NCBI GenBank assembly: GCA_024682555.1
Contig: JAIKZD010000003.1
Location: 1 to 64,000, forward strand
Source: Lachnospiraceae bacterium
GTDB taxonomy: Bacteria; Bacillota; Clostridia; Lachnospirales; Lachnospiraceae
Direction: 5' to 3'
DNA length: 64,000 nt
Shown here: piece by piece, positions 9,246-17,013 of the stretch
Layout: every line of letters starts with the position of its first letter
Position numbering within the stretch: the first letter of the stretch is position 1
Made by a program: the position numbers and the translations under genes
Notes under the pieces: model-generated
Told to the model about the DNA's origin: nothing
Seen by the model: the letters and a program-made list of their open reading frames with translations, nothing else
Database searches by the model: none

Positions 9246-9636
9246 ATTCGGAGAATACGGAGACGAAAGGGGAAACCTTGTTGTTGCGGAATGCGGCGGC
9301 ATAGATGTTCCCTTTGACGTAAAAAGGGTATTTTATATCTACGGAAGTGACCCCGACGTTATCAGGGGAAGACATGCCAACAAAAGAACGCATTTCGTGC
9401 TGATAAATGTTGCCGGTGCCAGCAAGGTTAAGATCGATAACGGAAAGGAAACAAGCGTTGTTGTGCTTGACAGGCCGAGAATGGGCCTTTATATCCCACC
9501 CATGTTGTGGAAGGACATGTATGATTTCACACCGGATTCGGTACTGCTTGTCCTTGCCAGCGAGCATTATGACGGAAATGAATATATCAGGGATTATGAT
9601 GAATATCTGAGGATCCTGAAAGAGAGAGAGGAATAA
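9214..9636 (+). CDS. dTDP-4-keto-6-deoxyglucose 3,4-ketoisomerase (FdtA/QdtA-like cupin)
   Basis: This 140-residue single cupin domain belongs to the WxcM-like/FdtA family (PF05523). It has EYGDERGNLVVAE, FDVKRVFYIYG, RGRHANKRTHFVLINVAG with metal- or substrate-binding histidines, and LYIPPMLWKDMYDF. Family members isomerise dTDP-4-keto-6-deoxyglucose to the 3-keto sugar before 3-transamination. Its start lies 32 bp inside the aminotransferase gene, preceded by AGAGGTG. Its TAA overlaps the next ATG by one base (TAATG). Choice between the Fuc3N-forming and Qui3N-forming isomerase needs the active-site comparison and cannot be decided here. Confidence 0.85.
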   Translation: MSIKDQYRIIEFGEYGDERGNLVVAECGGIDVPFDVKRVFYIYGSDPDVIRGRHANKRTHFVLINVAGASKVKIDNGKETSVVVLDRPRMGLYIPPMLWKDMYDFTPDSVLLVLASEHYDGNEYIRDYDEYLRILKEREE

Positions 9637-10574
9637 TGAGCAGAATATCCATAATCGTCCCCGTATACTACAATGCGGACACCCTCATGCTGTTATATGA
9701 GGACATGAAGAATAAGATACTCGGTAAGCTTCCGGATTATGAGATCGTATTCGTAGATGACGGCTCCGGGGATGACTCCTGGGAGATTATGAATGAGATA
9801 AGAGCCCTTGATGAGAAGGTTAAATGTGTAAGGCTTTCGAAAAACTTCGGGGAGCATGCGGCCATACTTGCCGGTCTTTCACACTGCACGGGAGACTGTG
9901 CCGTCACAAAACAGGCCGATCTTCAGGAGGATTCGGAGCTGATCCTTCGTATGTATGAAAGCTGGGAGAAGGGCAATAAAGTTGTCATTGCCGTAAGGGA
10001 AGAAAGAGACGATTCGGCGATAAAGAAATTCTTTGCAAATCTCTATTATCTGATAGTCAGGAAATTCATAGACAGAAACATGCCGGTGGGAGGATTTGAC
10101 TGTTATCTTCTGGACAGACAGGTAATAAAGGTCCTTATGATGCTTGATGAAAAAAACTCAAGCCTTTCCCTTCAGGTCCTCTGGGTTGGTTTCAGGCCGG
10201 ATCTTATCTATTTCCACAGGAAAGACAGGGAGATCGGGAAGTCCAGGTGGACTCTTGCAAAGAAATTCAAGCTTGTGGTTGACTCAATGATGAGTTTTTC
10301 CTATTTCCCCGTAAGATTTATGTCCTTTCTGGGATTTGTTTTTTCCATTATATCCTTTGTCTGGATAATAGGTGTGATAATAGAGAGGATCGTGGTGGGA
10401 ACTCCCATCGCGGGCTGGGCATCCTTAATGTGCCTGGTGCTTTTTTCCGCAGGGCTAATAATGCTGATGCTTGGGATCCTGGGAGAATACATCTGGAGGA
10501 CTCTCGACGCCTCAAGGAACAGGCCTCCTTTCCTTGTTGATACTGTTAACGACTCAAGGCGTGAAGACAAGTAA
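9636..10574 (+). CDS. Membrane GT2, polyprenyl-phosphate glycosyltransferase (GtrB/DPM1-like)
   Basis: This 312-residue protein has an N-terminal GT-A domain (ISIIVPVYYNADTLMLLYEDM, EIVFVDDGSGDDSWEIM, SKNFGEHAAILAGL and the acidic TKQADLQED). Two membrane helices follow at about residues 230-290 (FVFSIISFVWIIGVIIERI and SLMCLVLFSAGLIMLMLGILGEY, the latter ending in the typical GEYI segment). This is the architecture of GtrB/ArnC enzymes that charge undecaprenyl phosphate with a sugar for use outside the membrane by GT-C enzymes. Several GT-C-like proteins follow in region B, so it may supply their donor. It has one-base TAATG overlaps with both neighbours. Confidence 0.86.
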   Translation: MSRISIIVPVYYNADTLMLLYEDMKNKILGKLPDYEIVFVDDGSGDDSWEIMNEIRALDEKVKCVRLSKNFGEHAAILAGLSHCTGDCAVTKQADLQEDSELILRMYESWEKGNKVVIAVREERDDSAIKKFFANLYYLIVRKFIDRNMPVGGFDCYLLDRQVIKVLMMLDEKNSSLSLQVLWVGFRPDLIYFHRKDREIGKSRWTLAKKFKLVVDSMMSFSYFPVRFMSFLGFVFSIISFVWIIGVIIERIVVGTPIAGWASLMCLVLFSAGLIMLMLGILGEYIWRTLDASRNRPPFLVDTVNDSRREDK

Positions 10575-12031
10575 TGACCGTGGATAATAAACAGAAACAG
10601 ACAGGCCTTTTAAGCAGCTTTATTGAATACTTTTACGGGAATTTCGTGGTACTCCTCCTGGGGTTTGTTTCCCTGCCTCTCATCACAAGGGTTTTGCCCA
10701 CGGATGAATACGGCAGGACCTCAATGTTTACCTCGGCCGTTTCCATAATCTACATTTTTGCCATTCTGGGTCTTGACCAGTCATACATCAGATTTTATTT
10801 CAAAGAAGGTGTTGACAAAAAGACCCTTATTTTACAGTGTCTTAAATATCCGGTCATCCTTATTCTCGTTCTTTCGGCGGTATACGCCTTTTTTTCGGGA
10901 CTTTTCAACACCTTTCTGTTCGGTGAATCCTCACCGGATATAACCCTGCTTGTCATAGCATATACCGTAACCTCGGTATTTGAACGGTTTTTATTCCTGA
11001 ATATCAGGATGGAGCAGAACGGAAAGCTGTATTCCAATCTCAATATCCTTTCAAAGGTTCTCTATATAGCCTTTATTTTTTTATTTGTTTATCTCATCGG
11101 CAGGGATTTTAAGGTTGTGCTGTATGCCCTGACCCTTCCCCTTGTGATCGTGACGGCGGGGCTTTTTATAAGATATTTCTTTGTAAGGCACAGGGAAAAG
11201 CACACGGCACATGATCTTACGGAGAGGGAGCTTCTTTTGTACGGCATACCCTTTGTCCCCATACTTTTAATGGAATGGCTTTTATCCTCAATGGATAAAT
11301 GGTCCATAAAGATCTTTAACGGATTTTCCGAAACAGGGGTCTATTCCTCGGCCATGCAGATAATGACAATACTGCTTACGGTGAAGATAACCTATGTTGC
11401 CTTCTGGTCGCCCATCGCCATGAAAAAATATGAAAACGAGAGTGAGGAAAGCTGTAAGGCATTTTTTAAGGATACCTTTGACAAGGTTCAGTTCCTGTGC
11501 ATGAGCGCGGCTTTTTTACTGACTCTTTTCAGGAGTCTGATAGTGCTGATACTGGGAGAGGATTACAGAGAGGCCGTAAGAGTCATCCCTTATCTGTCAT
11601 TAATGCCTGTACTGAGCATCTTATTTGAGATGACAGGCCAGGGAGTTAAGTTCACCGGCAGGCTTAAGTATTTTAACTATGCCTCGGCAGCAGCCATCAT
11701 CTGCAATCTCATAGGAAACACACTGTTAGTACCAAGGCTCTGCGGGACCGGTGCGGCACTGGCAACCGCGGTGACCTATATCGTTTATTTTTTCATAGGA
11801 ACTTATTATTCAAAGAAATGTTATCCGGTGGATTACAGGCTTAAGGGGCTGATCATGTCCCTGATCCTGTATACGGTGTTTGCCTCCTATGCCACCTTTT
11901 TTCAAAATGCACCCGTATTTGTCCTTCTCGGGGCAGGTACCTTCATCATACACCTGATCATCAACAGGGATATCATGAAGGATCTTATTATCAGCCTGAA
12001 GGGGATCATTAAGCAGTTTAAGGAAAGATAA
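10574..12031 (+). CDS. Oligosaccharide flippase (Wzx-like)
   Basis: This 485-residue polytopic protein has about 12-14 membrane segments. It shows family features such as VVLLLGFVSLPLITRVLPTDEYG near residue 20 (the conserved first-helix/loop of polysaccharide biosynthesis proteins, PF01943), YGIPFVPILLMEWLLSSMD and GTGAALATAVTYIVYFF. It probably flips an undecaprenyl-PP-linked repeat unit made by the upstream glycosyltransferases. It is coupled by TAATG to the GtrB-like gene. It is the second flippase in the window, because the tail of another is at 1-600. No clear Wzy polymerase can be named, although one of the large membrane proteins downstream could act as one. Confidence 0.85.
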   Translation: MTVDNKQKQTGLLSSFIEYFYGNFVVLLLGFVSLPLITRVLPTDEYGRTSMFTSAVSIIYIFAILGLDQSYIRFYFKEGVDKKTLILQCLKYPVILILVLSAVYAFFSGLFNTFLFGESSPDITLLVIAYTVTSVFERFLFLNIRMEQNGKLYSNLNILSKVLYIAFIFLFVYLIGRDFKVVLYALTLPLVIVTAGLFIRYFFVRHREKHTAHDLTERELLLYGIPFVPILLMEWLLSSMDKWSIKIFNGFSETGVYSSAMQIMTILLTVKITYVAFWSPIAMKKYENESEESCKAFFKDTFDKVQFLCMSAAFLLTLFRSLIVLILGEDYREAVRVIPYLSLMPVLSILFEMTGQGVKFTGRLKYFNYASAAAIICNLIGNTLLVPRLCGTGAALATAVTYIVYFFIGTYYSKKCYPVDYRLKGLIMSLILYTVFASYATFFQNAPVFVLLGAGTFIIHLIINRDIMKDLIISLKGIIKQFKER

Positions 12032-12038
12032 GGTATCC

Positions 12039-12776
12039 ATGAAGACAGTTTTTGCGCTTTCGGTGACCATTGCCGTCATCCTGCTTTTACTGATCAAAAA
12101 AGAATACAGAATACGGATAATAACAGGATATACAGGGATACTCATCCTGTTCAATCTTGCCTATGATATTCTTCTCATAAAGAATACGGTGCCCTTTTAC
12201 AGACCTTTTTCCCAGACCTATTATCAAAAGGAGTTTGCACAGGGGGGAGAGTACCCCGACAGTCTTCTGCCTCTTATCCTTAAGGGGAAGAAGATATATG
12301 TAAAGGACGATCCCTATACGATAGAGGAAGCCAAGGCAGAGGGAAAGGACTATCTGTATGCTTATTATCACGGGGTAAATCTCGTGAATTTTGCGAAGTT
12401 TTCGGGCGCAGAGGTGATAAAGGATGAGACCATGAATGATTCGGCCATCCCGGGGTCCTTACGGGAATCGGACTTTGAGTGCCTCGGAATGGCAAATGAC
12501 ATGTTCAGGTATACCTTCCTGATGAATGATTTCTGGGAGGAGCTTGGGAACTATTTTACCTATCAGTGGTACTATTACGATCATCTGGATCCGATATTTG
12601 CCTATGCGAACATATTGCCTGACAAAGGCGGAAAAGATGTCTATACTTCCGATGAACTTGTGATATTGTGGGATTCCTCACATGAAAGGGAGGAAGAGGA
12701 TATTTATCTGATGACAAAGGAATATTATGATGACAGGATCAGAAAGGATCCTGAGAGTATTTCATCAAAACGGTAA
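12039..12776 (+). CDS. Unknown protein with two N-terminal membrane helices
   Basis: I do not recognise the family of this 245-residue protein. It has two N-terminal hydrophobic helices (residues about 3-20 and 27-48) followed by a soluble, acidic domain of about 195 residues. That domain is rich in tyrosine and tryptophan (YQWYYYDHLD, FWEELGNYF) and is probably extracytoplasmic. It begins seven bases after the flippase gene with AAGG upstream and is followed six bases later by a large membrane protein. The soluble part resembles in composition the C-terminal extracytoplasmic domains of the GT-C proteins in this region. It could therefore be a detached accessory domain for one of them, but this is speculation. 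Confidence 0.6.
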   Translation: MKTVFALSVTIAVILLLLIKKEYRIRIITGYTGILILFNLAYDILLIKNTVPFYRPFSQTYYQKEFAQGGEYPDSLLPLILKGKKIYVKDDPYTIEEAKAEGKDYLYAYYHGVNLVNFAKFSGAEVIKDETMNDSAIPGSLRESDFECLGMANDMFRYTFLMNDFWEELGNYFTYQWYYYDHLDPIFAYANILPDKGGKDVYTSDELVILWDSSHEREEEDIYLMTKEYYDDRIRKDPESISSKR

Positions 12777-12782
12777 CGCGAA

Positions 12783-14348
12783 ATGGAAATCTGGATAAGT
12801 AATCTTACGGATAATTTCACAGCGGAATATTTCATAAAACAGTTCCTGGTGATCCTTGCCATATTTCTGACGGGGATTATCATAAATTTTGTGTCCGGGT
12901 TTATGCGGGATACCATGATCTCCGTTTTGTGCGCTTTCCCCATGGGGCTTTCTCTGTATATCCTCTGCGGATATATGATCCTTGCCGCAGGGCTTTATAT
13001 TTCGGTAAAAAAGATCCTTTTTATCGAGGCCGCATTCCTTTGCTTTCTGCTGCTTATCCGGTATCTTGCCGTAAAAGGAGAAACCGGTGCAAAAACAGGA
13101 TTTTTTCCTTCATTACAGGCAAAGAAGATCCTTCCCGTCGTGCTGATACTTGCTGCCATGGCAGCGGTTTCTGTATCAGGGATCATATCCGTCAGCCTTT
13201 CAAACGATTCCATGTATTATTTCAATCTGTACCCCAAGGCCCTGGTAAATTACGGGGTATTAAGGAGAGAGTTTAATGTGATGCTTACGGATGTGGGGCT
13301 TGGAGCGGCCGTAATAGGGACTCTTCCCCATATGTTCGGATATAATGAAGGATTCGGAGTACTGACCTTCTTTAACTTAAATTTCATCTGCATATTTGCC
13401 CGGGCGGCTTATAACTGCGCCCTTAAGACCGGCAGGGGAAAAGGCTTCGGGGTTAAGGCTTCCCTGACCGTTACTCTCTTTCTTCTGTGTGCCATGCCGT
13501 TTATCATTATTTCCAAATGGGTAATGGCAAATGTATATTTTATGGAATATATGTTTATCTGCTTTTATCTGTTTTCGGAATTCTCAGCGGGGGAAACCGG
13601 AGAAACTATCCTTTCGTTTGCGGATTCCCTTAAAAAGGGCAGGATCACGGATGTCATACTGATATCCGTAATGGTGACCTCCATGTCATTTCTGAGGATG
13701 GAAGGGTCGATGATGTCCATCCTTTTCATACTTATAATCTCCATGATGGTATCCCTGCCGGATACGGAGCTTGCGGTCATACTTCTGTTACCCCAGATCC
13801 TTTTAAAGCTTTTGTATGATATAAGGATCTTTGTACTTATGGATATAAATGCACCATATACCTTCTTAACAAGGGAAAAAGCGGTTATAGAACTTGCCGC
13901 TCTCGTGCTGGTATTTGTTTACATCCTGTTTCTGAGGGGAAGATGGGGTTTTCTGAACAGACATATGGGCGGACTGATACTGTTTGGTCTTGTATGCGTC
14001 AATCTTGTCCTTTTCCTGCTTGACAGGACCCTTTACATAAATAACATGACTACCTTTATCCGCAATCTTTCAAACAGGTCAGGCTGGGGTGCTTTTCCGG
14101 TAACGGTCCTTTCCGTCGTGCTGGTAACTTCGGTCTGCAGGCTGACGGATAAAAAGCCTTTTAAGTTGAATGGAGCGGATCTGTTCGTTCTGGGATATAT
14201 TCTGCTCACCTTTGCGGTCTGCTTTGCCAGAGGGAATGAGCTTCAGGAAAACATCGGGGATTCGGGCAACAGGGTTTTGCTGCAGATAGTTCCCATGACT
14301 GTGTTTGCCCTGTATATACATGTCCTTGATCTGATGACGGAAGGCTGA
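12783..14348 (+). CDS. Large polytopic membrane protein, GT-C-like, unknown
   Basis: This 521-residue protein has about 12-13 predicted membrane helices and no long soluble tail. An early loop after helix four contains SLSNDSMYYFNLYPKALVNYG, an acidic-residue-containing first large external loop as in many GT-C transferases and polymerases. No named family was recognised. Placement after a flippase and among similar genes suggests a polyprenyl-phosphate-sugar-dependent glycosyltransferase or polymerase. Its last 143 bp overlap the 3' end of the convergent minus-strand gene, so no terminator lies between the two genes. Confidence 0.6.
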   Translation: MEIWISNLTDNFTAEYFIKQFLVILAIFLTGIIINFVSGFMRDTMISVLCAFPMGLSLYILCGYMILAAGLYISVKKILFIEAAFLCFLLLIRYLAVKGETGAKTGFFPSLQAKKILPVVLILAAMAAVSVSGIISVSLSNDSMYYFNLYPKALVNYGVLRREFNVMLTDVGLGAAVIGTLPHMFGYNEGFGVLTFFNLNFICIFARAAYNCALKTGRGKGFGVKASLTVTLFLLCAMPFIIISKWVMANVYFMEYMFICFYLFSEFSAGETGETILSFADSLKKGRITDVILISVMVTSMSFLRMEGSMMSILFILIISMMVSLPDTELAVILLLPQILLKLLYDIRIFVLMDINAPYTFLTREKAVIELAALVLVFVYILFLRGRWGFLNRHMGGLILFGLVCVNLVLFLLDRTLYINNMTTFIRNLSNRSGWGAFPVTVLSVVLVTSVCRLTDKKPFKLNGADLFVLGYILLTFAVCFARGNELQENIGDSGNRVLLQIVPMTVFALYIHVLDLMTEG

Positions 14349-16146
14349 CGGAAGGGCGCCTGTATACTTTTCCGCATTCCACTTCCGTTTCCTCGTACCC
14401 GTTTTCAAGCATATACTCCATAAAGGGTCCCGAGAGTTCGTTTTCATTGGGATAGGGATCGGCTTCGACATCTCCGCAGGTATCATAGGCCCCGTATTCA
14501 TCATCAAGGATAAGAACCACATCCGGGATCCTTTCCGGATTCATTTCATAGTATTCCATGAGTCTTTCGCTTCCGATCATGTTGCGCCAGGTGGTCGGTG
14601 CAGCCACCCTGAGGTCGGAGCGAAGATATCCGAAGGGTAAGAGTTTTGATATGAGAAGATTTCTCTGCCCGCCTTTTGCACTGTCTGACATACAGTATTC
14701 ATCTATGACCCTGATGATGCTTTCATAGGCTTCAAGATGTTCCTTTGTGGTAAGCAGCGATCTTGCCGGCCCGTCCGGTATCCTTTCGGTAAGCTCTTTA
14801 ACAGGAGCATCCCTGTAGATATAGAACATCCTGTGAAAGATCGAAACCGAAGGTGTGATAAGGATCACGGCCAGGGCAGCGATCATACAGATCCTGTTCA
14901 GGATAAGGTTATTTTTGTTGCCCGAAAGATCTTTGATAAAATCCCGGATAAATATGAAGGCCGAAACCGAAGCGATAAAGTGTCCCATTGAAAGTACATA
15001 TAAATATCCGTTTGAGGAATAGCTGTATACAAGAGAGAACAGCATTCCTCCCGCAAAAAGAGTAAAAAATGCGGAAAGATCGGGCTTGTCCGTGATAAAG
15101 AACAGGGGCAGGGCGAAGAGGCATACAGCCGTAAAAATGTATCCCGTATGGAAGACCGACACCGTCAGATCATAAATGAACAGGATAAGAGCGGCAAAAA
15201 AAATCCCGTACTTAAGGAAATACAGTCTGCCGTTTTTTATTTTCCTTCCGAAAAGGAGGGAGGTTAATATCAAAAGATAACCTGCATAGGCGGAAAGACC
15301 GTAGACCTCGTTGATGCTTATGAAGAACTTCTTAAGGGGATATATAAAACTTGTCCCGTGCTCGTCATCACTCAGTACATAAGGTATATTTGCGATAAAG
15401 TCAGGCAGGTTCACATTTCGGAACATGAAAATGAAGAAAATAAGTGCGGGAAGGGCTATTCCGAAAAGGGTGAATAAGAGTATCTCTTTTACCGTCTTTT
15501 TATCCGTCTTAAGGGAAAAGATCCGGTCAAGGGGGCCGGAAAAGAGGCATGAAAGGATCAGAAGAACAACCGTAAGAATATATCCGGGGGCCATGGTGGG
15601 AAGTGCAAGGACACTTACGGCATAATACACTCCTGCAGCAATGAGTCCGGACTTTTTGTCTTTAAGCTTTATATATGCGTATATGAGTAACATTGCCATC
15701 ATATAACACTGGGTGGACAGGGTGTAATAAGACAGGGTGGCAATGTTTAAATGGCTGTAAAAAAGCATGCATACCGATGCCGGTAAGGCAATATGAAAGG
15801 AGGAGATCTTTTTTAACAGATGAAACATCAAAGCGGAATTTGCTAAGGAGAAGATCACGAAAAGTATCCGGAAAAAAAGGACTATCCCGTCGCTGCTTCC
15901 CGTTATTCCCATATAAAGGGAGAAAAAGGGCAGCAGTATCACCGAGGACAGTTGGGTGGGAAACCAGTCATTTTTGAAAATGGAATCTCCCCGGTAAAAT
16001 CTGGCTGTGGTTGCAAGATAAAAGCTTTCATCCGACCAGCAGAAACTTAAGAAGCATCGTATGATAAGAATGATACCGGACAGAATAAATATCAGGACCG
16101 GAAGGTATTTTATGATATACCGTTGTTTCTCTTTAAACCGTGTCAT
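14206..16146 (-). CDS. Large polytopic membrane protein, GT-C-like, unknown (only minus-strand gene)
   Basis: This protein is about 646 residues from ATG at 16146, which has AGAGGA eight bases upstream. A longer form from 16191 lacks a ribosome site. It has about 12 membrane helices, then a soluble C-terminal domain (about residues 460-600) with acidic motifs such as VVLILDDEYGAYD. After the first helix comes CWSDESFYLATTARFYRGD, an early-loop acidic pair followed by a D as in GT-C glycosyltransferases. The final 50 or so residues overlap the convergent gene and have a serine-, proline- and cysteine-rich composition unlike the rest. The original stop was therefore probably near 14350, and the present tail looks like read-through into neighbouring sequence. 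Function is unknown. Confidence 0.62.
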   Translation of the reverse strand: MTRFKEKQRYIIKYLPVLIFILSGIILIIRCFLSFCWSDESFYLATTARFYRGDSIFKNDWFPTQLSSVILLPFFSLYMGITGSSDGIVLFFRILFVIFSLANSALMFHLLKKISSFHIALPASVCMLFYSHLNIATLSYYTLSTQCYMMAMLLIYAYIKLKDKKSGLIAAGVYYAVSVLALPTMAPGYILTVVLLILSCLFSGPLDRIFSLKTDKKTVKEILLFTLFGIALPALIFFIFMFRNVNLPDFIANIPYVLSDDEHGTSFIYPLKKFFISINEVYGLSAYAGYLLILTSLLFGRKIKNGRLYFLKYGIFFAALILFIYDLTVSVFHTGYIFTAVCLFALPLFFITDKPDLSAFFTLFAGGMLFSLVYSYSSNGYLYVLSMGHFIASVSAFIFIRDFIKDLSGNKNNLILNRICMIAALAVILITPSVSIFHRMFYIYRDAPVKELTERIPDGPARSLLTTKEHLEAYESIIRVIDEYCMSDSAKGGQRNLLISKLLPFGYLRSDLRVAAPTTWRNMIGSERLMEYYEMNPERIPDVVLILDDEYGAYDTCGDVEADPYPNENELSGPFMEYMLENGYEETEVECGKVYRRPSVSLPSSDQGHVYTGQTQSWELSAAKPCCPNPRCFPEAHSLWQSRPQR

Positions 16147-16184
16147 AGGGCGTATCCTCTGGGATTTCGATAATCCGGGCGTTT

Positions 16185-16213
16185 TTACCATTTGCGTCCG
16201 TTTATGGTATAAT
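16185..16213 (+). promoter_or_regulatory. Sigma-A-type promoter for the deacetylase/YfhO operon
   Basis: A perfect -10 box TATAAT lies at 16208-16213, with TTACCA at 16185-16190 (four of six matches to the -35 consensus) and a 17-base spacer. It sits in the 111-base divergent gap between the minus-strand gene and the GTG at 16258. It would give a leader of about 40 bases. Confidence 0.6.
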
Positions 16214-16257
16214 GATAGCTGTGTATCATGTATAGATTTTAATGGGAGATAATCAGG

Positions 16258-17013
16258 GTGTCAATGACAGTAAATGCCGACGATCTGGGGCTTGATGAGA
16301 GCACAAGCCGGGCAATACTTGAAGCTTTTAAGAAAAATTACATAAGTTCCTCCACTCTCATGGTCAATATGCCCTATGCAGAGGCGGCTGCGGATCTTGT
16401 AAGGACTGAAGGGCTTGCGGACAGGATCGGACTGCATCTTAATATCACTGCGGGGGAGCCGTTAAGCGAAGGGATCAGGAACAACCCCCTGATATGCGGA
16501 AATGACGGCGTTTTCAATGCCGCCTTTTATCATACTACAAAATACAGGCTTTATATGGATGATCTTACCATCAGGCAGATAAAGGATGAATTCAGGGCCC
16601 AGATAGAAAGGTTTCTCTCCTTTGGATTTAAGGAGCTCCATATAGATTCCCATCATCATGTGCATACCAATTATCCCGTATACAGGGCTCTTAAGCAGTT
16701 AAGTGCGGAGTATGATCTTAAGTATGTAAGACTCAGCAGAAATATGTACCACGGGGGCAGTATCCCAAACAGGGTGTATAAGTTTTTTTATAACAAAGGA
16801 ATAGAAAAGCTTTCGGAGGAACATACGGATCTTTTCGGCTCCTTTACAGATCTTTTTGCGTACATAAACGGAGATGAGAATGCTTTAAGGGCGCTCATTG
16901 ATAAAAAAAACATAGAGGTAATGGTACATCCCATGTATAAAGACGGTATCCTCTATGATACGGACACGAAGATGGAAGATGAATGGAGGCTTTTATGTCA
17001 CGCTCAAGGATAA
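16258..17013 (+). CDS. YdjC/ChbG family carbohydrate deacetylase
   Basis: This 251-residue protein of the YdjC-like family (PF04794) has the metal-site and catalytic aspartates at NADDLG (residues 6-11). The IGLHLNITAGEPLS segment near 60-74, HIDSHHHVHTN with the metal histidines near 126-136, and VMVHPMYKDG at the C-terminus are also present. Characterised members remove acetyl groups from N-acetylated sugars (chitooligosaccharides for ChbG, lipid intermediates for HpnK). Here it leads an operon of membrane glycosyltransferase-like genes, so deacetylation of a lipid-linked HexNAc is plausible but inferred. The start is GTG 16258 or ATG 16264, and both have AGGG or GGGAG nearby. Confidence 0.85.
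   Translation: MSMTVNADDLGLDESTSRAILEAFKKNYISSSTLMVNMPYAEAAADLVRTEGLADRIGLHLNITAGEPLSEGIRNNPLICGNDGVFNAAFYHTTKYRLYMDDLTIRQIKDEFRAQIERFLSFGFKELHIDSHHHVHTNYPVYRALKQLSAEYDLKYVRLSRNMYHGGSIPNRVYKFFYNKGIEKLSEEHTDLFGSFTDLFAYINGDENALRALIDKKNIEVMVHPMYKDGILYDTDTKMEDEWRLLCHAQG

Noticed and set aside
12929-13276. Alternative plus-strand open frame of 115 codons inside the 12783 gene
   Set aside because: It is out of phase with a long membrane-protein frame whose hydrophobic pattern is clear. No independent ribosome site is present.
16147-16257. Riboswitch in the divergent gap
   Set aside because: Only 111 bases are available and no known aptamer motif was seen. The gap is explained by promoters.
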